Both the position numbers and the translations under genes were made by a program. Source: Bacillota bacterium (GTDB taxonomy: Bacteria; Bacillota; Clostridia; Christensenellales; CAG-138). Taken from it: a stretch of DNA of 9,263 bases. Below, piece by piece: positions 6,240-9,263 of the stretch. The number at the start of each line of letters is the position of its first letter. Position 1 is the stretch's first letter. The notes beneath the pieces are model-generated. The model did not search any database, was not told where the DNA came from, and saw only the letters and a list, made by a program, of their open reading frames with translations. The DNA lies in assembly GCA_023435855.1 (NCBI GenBank), contig JAEZLG010000084.1, positions 1 through 9,263 on the forward strand, in the 5' to 3' direction.

Positions 6240-6359
6240 CGCAAGGCCTACGGCCTTGGCCCACGCGAGGCCACAGGCCTCAGCCCACGCGAGGCCACAG
6301 GCCTCGGCCCATAGGGCTCCGGCTTCGCCGGACGTTAGGGCTCCGGCTTCGCCGGACGT
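6240..6359. repeat. Array of five 24-bp hairpin-forming repeats
   Basis: Five units of exactly 24 bp follow without gaps. Units 1-3 (6240-6263, 6264-6287, 6288-6311) share the frame CGCRAGGCC...GGCCYNRGCCCA; units 2 and 3 differ by one base. Units 4 and 5 (6312-6335, 6336-6359) are identical to each other and of a second type, TAGGGCTCCGG...ACGT. Every unit holds a perfect 6-bp stem with a 3-nt loop (AAGGCC-TAC-GGCCTT, GAGGCC-ACA-GGCCTC twice, TCCGGC-TTC-GCCGGA twice). A degraded sixth copy (CGGC-TCT-GCCG) seems to lie at 6222-6232. On the minus strand the period equals eight codons and an open frame of 78 codons crosses it (6129-6365), probably as a by-product. From 6122 to 6221 I see only weak hairpins and no gene. 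Confidence 0.85.
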
Positions 6360-6371
6360 GCACATGCGCGG

Positions 6372-6379
6372 ATTATACC
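6372..6379 (-). promoter_or_regulatory. Possible extended -10 promoter reading into the repeat array
   Basis: Minus-strand TGGTATAAT ends at 6372 and is the mirror arm of the plus-strand promoter. No -35 match is visible. Transcription would start near 6365 and run through the 24-bp repeats toward metG. Confidence 0.4.
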
Positions 6380-6397
6380 ATATCCGCTCTGCTCCTA

Positions 6398-6406
6398 TGG
6401 TATAAT
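6398..6406 (+). promoter_or_regulatory. Extended -10 promoter of the methyltransferase-rsmI genes
   Basis: TGGTATAAT gives a perfect TATAAT at 6401-6406 with an upstream TG. No good -35 lies 17 bp before it. The predicted start near 6413 leaves about a 20-nt leader with GGAGGG before the ATG at 6434. Confidence 0.72.
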
Positions 6407-6433
6407 AAATTCACACAACTTACTGGAGGGTGT

Positions 6434-7105
6434 ATGGAGCTTAAAGAGTACGAAATTGTTGAAGACCTCCAATTTGACGGCCTTAAGATCATCCGCGATA
6501 CACGCGGCTTCACCTACGGCACCGATTCGGTGTTGCTCCATAATTTCGTATATGCAAGGGAAAACGAGCATGTGCTTGATCTTTGCGCGGGGACGGGCAT
6601 ACTTTCAATATTAATTAACGGCAAGACCAAGGCGCATATGACCGCCGTGGAGATTAACGAAAGCTTGTGCGATACGCTTCGCCGCACGGTACAAATGAAT
6701 GGGCAGGAGGAAGGCATACGTGTAGTTTGCGCCGACCTTCGAGAAAAGAGTGCGGAGCTAACCCCGGGAGGTTATGACGCGGTTGTATGTAACCCGCCCT
6801 ATTTTACGTCCGGTACAAAAAGCGAAGTGGAGCAAAGGCGCATAAGCACCCATCAGGATACTTGCACCTTATATGACGTATCCGCCTGTGCTAAGCTGCT
6901 TCTAAAAAACGGAGGCAGGCTGTATCTTGTATACCCCGCCTCGCTTCTTTGTGAGGCTGTTCATGCCCTAAAGGAAAACGGTATCGAGCCTAAGCGTATC
7001 CAAATGGTGTTCACCCGCCGCAATACCCCGCCGCATGTAGTGCTTATTGAGGCAAAAAAGGGCGGCAGGACAGGATTGATATGGAAGGATCCCCTGTTTC
7101 TTTGA
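6434..7105 (+). CDS. TrmN6/YabB-type tRNA adenine-N6 methyltransferase
   Basis: This is a predicted S-adenosylmethionine dependent methyltransferase of the family that modifies A37 next to the anticodon of tRNA1(Val). SAM motif I is VLDLCAGTGILS (47-58), the acidic end of the next strand is AVEIN (71-75), and the catalytic NPPY motif typical of N6-adenine transfer is at 120-123. The N-terminal block with RGFTYGTDSVLLHNF (24-38) is typical of this family. Length 223 is a little short, as the C-terminus ends soon after the last strands of the Rossmann fold. The start ATG 6434 has GGAGGG in front. rsmI follows after 94 bp; in Bacillus subtilis the corresponding yabB and yabC flank a small GIY-YIG gene that is absent here. 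The exact tRNA target is inferred from the family only. Confidence 0.9.
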   Translation: MELKEYEIVEDLQFDGLKIIRDTRGFTYGTDSVLLHNFVYARENEHVLDLCAGTGILSILINGKTKAHMTAVEINESLCDTLRRTVQMNGQEEGIRVVCADLREKSAELTPGGYDAVVCNPPYFTSGTKSEVEQRRISTHQDTCTLYDVSACAKLLLKNGGRLYLVYPASLLCEAVHALKENGIEPKRIQMVFTRRNTPPHVVLIEAKKGGRTGLIWKDPLFL

Positions 7106-7120
7106 TGTTACCCTTTTACG

Positions 7121-7140
7121 GCGGCATATGTGCATGCCGC
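7121..7140 (+). other. Small hairpin between methyltransferase and rsmI
   Basis: GCGGCAT (7121-7127) pairs perfectly with ATGCCGC (7134-7140) around a 6-nt loop. No T-run follows, so it is more likely a processing or stability element than a terminator, or of no function. Confidence 0.35.
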
Positions 7141-7199
7141 ACTACGAATGATTGCACTAATAAACGTAAGGCGCACTTTTGCATTAACCGGAGGGACCA

Positions 7200-8036
7200 A
7201 TGCTCGAACCAAAGCTCTATCTTTGCGCAACACCCATAGGCAATCTGGAGGATATTACACTCCGTGTCGTTCGCGTACTTAGCGAGGTGGATTCTGTGTA
7301 CGCTGAGGATACACGGCATAGCGGCTCACTTTTAAAGCACCTTAACATCAAAAAGCCGCTTTTTTCGTGCCATGCGCATAACGAGGCGCAAAAGGCGGAG
7401 GAAATTGTACAAAAGGTAAAAGAAGGCTTCAGCGTCGCCTATGTGAGCGACGCAGGGCTGCCCGGCATTTCAGACCCCGGTGAGAGGCTTGTATCGGCGT
7501 GCATCCGCGACAACATTCCCTTTGAGGTGCTGCCCGGTGCGTCCGCATCGCTTCTTGCGCTCGTTATGAGCGGGCTTCCGACAAAAGATGCATGCTTTGC
7601 CGGCTTTTTGCCGCGTGAAACAAAGGAGCGGCGCTTAAAACTCGCCTCGCTTGCCCGTCATACCGGTACAATCCTTTTTTATGAAAGTCCGCTCCGCGTT
7701 AAGGATACGCTTGACGAGCTTTTAGTAACCTACGGCGACAGGCCTGCAGCGCTTATGCGCGAACTTACCAAGCTTCACGAGGAGGCCGTGCGCGGTACAC
7801 TTTCCTCTCTTTCTGCCCGCTACGAAAACGAGCCGCCCAAGGGCGAGTGTGTGCTTGCCGTAGGCGGCGCAGAGGCAGCAAATACGGAACAGACACCCGA
7901 GCGGCTCGAAGAATTCCTCACGCGGCTTCTTGAACAGGGCTTAAGCGCCAAGGATGCCGCCAAGCAGGCAAGTGCTGTGCTGGATGTACCCCGTAACGAG
8001 GCGTATGCGCTGGCGGTGGAACTGAAGGGTAAATGA
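7200..8036 (+). CDS. rsmI: 16S rRNA (cytidine1402-2'-O)-methyltransferase RsmI
   Basis: RsmI uses S-adenosylmethionine to methylate the ribose of C1402 in the decoding centre of the small ribosomal subunit. The whole set of family blocks is present: ATPIGNLEDIT (10-20), AEDTR (35-39), VSDAGLPGISDPG (82-94), LPGASA (111-116), GFLPR (135-139), FYESPLR (160-166) and RELTKLHEE (187-195). The third-last block usually reads FYESPHR or FYEAPHR; Leu at position 165 is a small departure. The C-terminal part (about 232-278) is a helical tail with the small helix-turn-helix often seen in this family. The 278-residue length is normal. The start ATG 7200 has GGAGGG at 7190-7195. The protein should be cytoplasmic. 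A strong terminator begins 4 bp after the stop codon. Confidence 0.97.
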   Translation: MLEPKLYLCATPIGNLEDITLRVVRVLSEVDSVYAEDTRHSGSLLKHLNIKKPLFSCHAHNEAQKAEEIVQKVKEGFSVAYVSDAGLPGISDPGERLVSACIRDNIPFEVLPGASASLLALVMSGLPTKDACFAGFLPRETKERRLKLASLARHTGTILFYESPLRVKDTLDELLVTYGDRPAALMRELTKLHEEAVRGTLSSLSARYENEPPKGECVLAVGGAEAANTEQTPERLEEFLTRLLEQGLSAKDAAKQASAVLDVPRNEAYALAVELKGK

Positions 8037-8040
8037 CTAG

Positions 8041-8095
8041 AGAATACAACAAAGCGGCTCCGATAAGCGGAGCCGCTTTGTTGTATTCTTTCTTT
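8041..8095 (+). terminator. Very long perfect terminator after rsmI
   Basis: A perfect 22-bp stem (8041-8062 with 8068-8089) closes a 5-nt loop and runs into TTCTTTCTTTCC. The stem itself ends in A/T-rich pairs, so it could also act on transcripts from the other strand. It separates rsmI from spmA. Confidence 0.93.
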
Positions 8096-8129
8096 CCCTC
8101 TCATAAACATTTTTGAGGTGGTTTGCTTG

Positions 8130-8687
8130 ATGAACTGGCTTTGGGGGCTGATGCTCGTATTGGGGCTTATTGTTGGTGCCATCAACGGCGACGCGGGCGG
8201 TGCGGCGGATGCGCTTGTTGCCGGCATGTCGGATGCGGTAACGCTAAGCATCTCTCTTTCGGGTGCATACATGCTTTGGATGGGGCTTATGAATGTCGCC
8301 AAGGAAGCGGGGCTTGTGGATTCGCTCTCTCGCTTGGCTAAGCCACTTTTTAAGCGCTTGTTCCCCGATTCACCGCAGGCTGTAGCGCCTGTCACACTCA
8401 ATCTCGCTGCAAATTTCTTTGGCCTCGGAAGCGCGGCCACGCCGTTTGGGCTTCGCGCCATGGCGGAATTTGAAAAAACCATTTCTAAAAAGGGTGTTGC
8501 TACGCACGATATGTGCTTGTTTTTGTGTCTTAACGCAGCTGCCATCGAGCTTTTGCCAACCAATGTGCTCGCCATGCGCGCCGTATACGGCTCCGCGGAC
8601 GTTTACGCGGTGGTGCTGCCAACGTTTATTTCGTCTGTGGCGGCATTTTTAACGGCACTTCTTCTTGCCGGGCTTATGAGGAAATGA
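8130..8687 (+). CDS. spmA: Spore maturation protein A
   Basis: SpmA and SpmB are integral membrane proteins needed in Bacillus subtilis for full dehydration of the spore core and thus spore heat resistance; the molecular transport step is not known. This 185-residue protein has hydrophobic helices at about 3-19, 38-58, 84-105, 128-150 and 158-182, and belongs to the nucleoside-recognition (Gate) family. The family signature NLAANFFGLGSAATPFGLRAM is conserved (91-111), and LFPD (77-80) and LPTNVLAMR (142-150) also match. A GTG at 8118 and a TTG at 8127 are in frame upstream. I chose the ATG at 8130, which is 8 nt after AGGTGG; the TTG is a credible alternative. It overlaps spmB by 4 nt. No clear promoter is visible between it and the rsmI terminator. 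Confidence 0.95.
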   Translation: MNWLWGLMLVLGLIVGAINGDAGGAADALVAGMSDAVTLSISLSGAYMLWMGLMNVAKEAGLVDSLSRLAKPLFKRLFPDSPQAVAPVTLNLAANFFGLGSAATPFGLRAMAEFEKTISKKGVATHDMCLFLCLNAAAIELLPTNVLAMRAVYGSADVYAVVLPTFISSVAAFLTALLLAGLMRK

Positions 8688-9196
8688 TGAGCTATCTTGT
8701 GCCTGCACTCATTCTCATGCTGTTGATCTACGCCTATTACAAAAAAACGGACGTGTACGGTGCGTTTCTTTCCGGCGTGAAGGAAACATTCCCAATGCTT
8801 TTGCAAATACTACCCCCTATGGCAGCTATGATAGCGGCGCTCTCGGTGCTGCGCGCCTCAGGAGCGCTTTCGGCGTTTATTACGTTTACAGCACCTGCGT
8901 TTGAGGCGGTGGGATTAAAGCGCGAGTTGGTGCCGCTTTTTGTATTGCGGCCGTTTTCCGGAAGTGCATCCATGGCGCTCTTAAAAGACGTATACGATAC
9001 CTATGGCGTGGATTCGTTCTCAGGCTATGCGGCATCGGTGATGCTCGGCTCCACAGAAACTATATTCTATACCATCGCACTCTATTTCGGCGCGGTAGGT
9101 GTCACAAAAACGCGCTACACACTGCCGGTCGCCATCCTTGCCGGCATCGTGGGCACGGCAGCGGCGCTTTTGTTTGCGTATGCGGCGTTTGCTTGA
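8684..9196 (+). CDS. spmB: Spore maturation protein B
   Basis: This is the partner of SpmA in spore core dehydration and, like it, a Gate-family membrane protein. Its 170 residues show hydrophobic segments at about 4-18, 39-57, 62-75, 82-100, 113-137 and 147-168. Family blocks are clear: LRASGALSAFI (56-66), PAFEAVGLKRELVPLFVLRP (71-90), SGSASMALL (92-100), YGVDSFSGYAASVMLGSTET (107-126) and YFGAVGV (134-140). The start is ATG 8684, which overlaps the spmA stop as ATGA. A second ATG follows directly at 8687 and has slightly better spacing from GAGGA (8678-8682), so the true protein may be one residue shorter. Translation is probably coupled to spmA. The presence of this pair argues that the organism makes endospores. 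Confidence 0.95.
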   Translation: MMSYLVPALILMLLIYAYYKKTDVYGAFLSGVKETFPMLLQILPPMAAMIAALSVLRASGALSAFITFTAPAFEAVGLKRELVPLFVLRPFSGSASMALLKDVYDTYGVDSFSGYAASVMLGSTETIFYTIALYFGAVGVTKTRYTLPVAILAGIVGTAAALLFAYAAFA

Positions 9197-9241
9197 TGCA
9201 AACTACATTTTAGTATTCTACGGCAGAGGCAGTATCCTTTG

Positions 9242-9263
9242 AATGACAGGTTTCCTGTTTTTT
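9242..9263 (+). terminator. Terminator after spmB, cut by window edge
   Basis: ACAGG (9246-9250) pairs with CCTGT (9254-9258) around TTT, and the T-run continues to the last base of the window. The stem is short but the T-run is strong. It lies 49 bp past the spmB stop. Confidence 0.65.

Larger units (their letters stand above)
6372..6406. repeat. 11-bp perfect inverted repeat carrying two opposed -10 boxes
   Basis: ATTATACCATA (6372-6382) and TATGGTATAAT (6396-6406) are exact inverted copies separated by 13 bp. Each arm contains an extended -10 box for its own strand. The dyad may be an operator, or just two similar promoters facing away from each other. Confidence 0.7.

Noticed and set aside
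6240..6359. CRISPR-like array
   Set aside because: The units are directly joined with no unique spacers, and no cas genes are near.
7152..7180. Separate promoter for rsmI (TTGCAC with ACTTTT)
   Set aside because: The -10 match is poor, and the gene is close enough to the upstream methyltransferase to be co-transcribed.
8081..8110. Possible mother-cell sigma-E type promoter before spmA (GTATTC with CATAAACAT)
   Set aside because: The match is loose, and a start there would fall at the ribosome binding site of spmA, leaving almost no leader.
7820..8575. Open frame of 251 codons on the minus strand opposite rsmI and spmA
   Set aside because: It overlaps two well-supported genes, crosses the terminator hairpin, is rich in Ser/Ala in a way expected from reverse-reading these codons, and has no recognisable domain.

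Overview
This window looks like ordinary chromosome from an endospore-forming, moderately GC-rich member of the Bacillota, probably class Clostridia. The signs are strong GGAGG-type ribosome binding sites, a methionine T-box leader and an FMN riboswitch that both use intrinsic terminators, a wall-type sortase, and the spore-core dehydration pair spmA-spmB. I cannot name the genus from sequence alone. No phage, transposon, CRISPR or defence genes are visible, and I found no convincing new protein system. The least explained material is the intergenic DNA between about 6056 and 6433.

Left half, minus strand, in transcription order. (1) From the middle outward, a sigma-A type promoter (6027-6055) holding a LacI/CcpA-like operator in its spacer drives a T-box leader with an AUG specifier (about 5757-6020). 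This controls metG (methionyl-tRNA synthetase), a GNAT acetyltransferase and tatD (metal-dependent DNase/hydrolase). GNAT and tatD overlap by 4 nt, and the operon ends at a hairpin near 2283-2310. (2) A single class F-like sortase gene (1508-2242) has its own short promoter, which would place the transcription start almost on the ATG. (3) A second regulated operon (promoter 1404-1432, FMN riboswitch 1253-1400, terminator 1197-1228) controls ribU, the riboflavin-binding S component of an ECF transporter. ribU overlaps by 4 nt an acyltransferase of the PlsC family that runs off the left edge.

Middle, 6056-6433, no convincing gene. It holds a 12-bp inverted repeat, a 120-bp array of five 24-bp units that each fold into a 6-bp hairpin with a 3-nt loop, and an 11-bp inverted repeat whose two arms each carry an extended -10 box, one on each strand.

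Right half, plus strand. A TrmN6/YabB-type methyltransferase is followed by rsmI (16S rRNA 2'-O-methyltransferase), a pairing also known from Bacillus subtilis. A perfect 22-bp terminator hairpin separates these from spmA-spmB (4-nt overlap), which end in a terminator cut by the window edge.

Taken together the window is mostly translation housekeeping (Met-tRNA charging, tRNA and rRNA methylation) with vitamin B2 uptake, envelope functions and sporulation genes alongside. Two genes are controlled by RNA sensors: metG by uncharged tRNA-Met, ribU by FMN.
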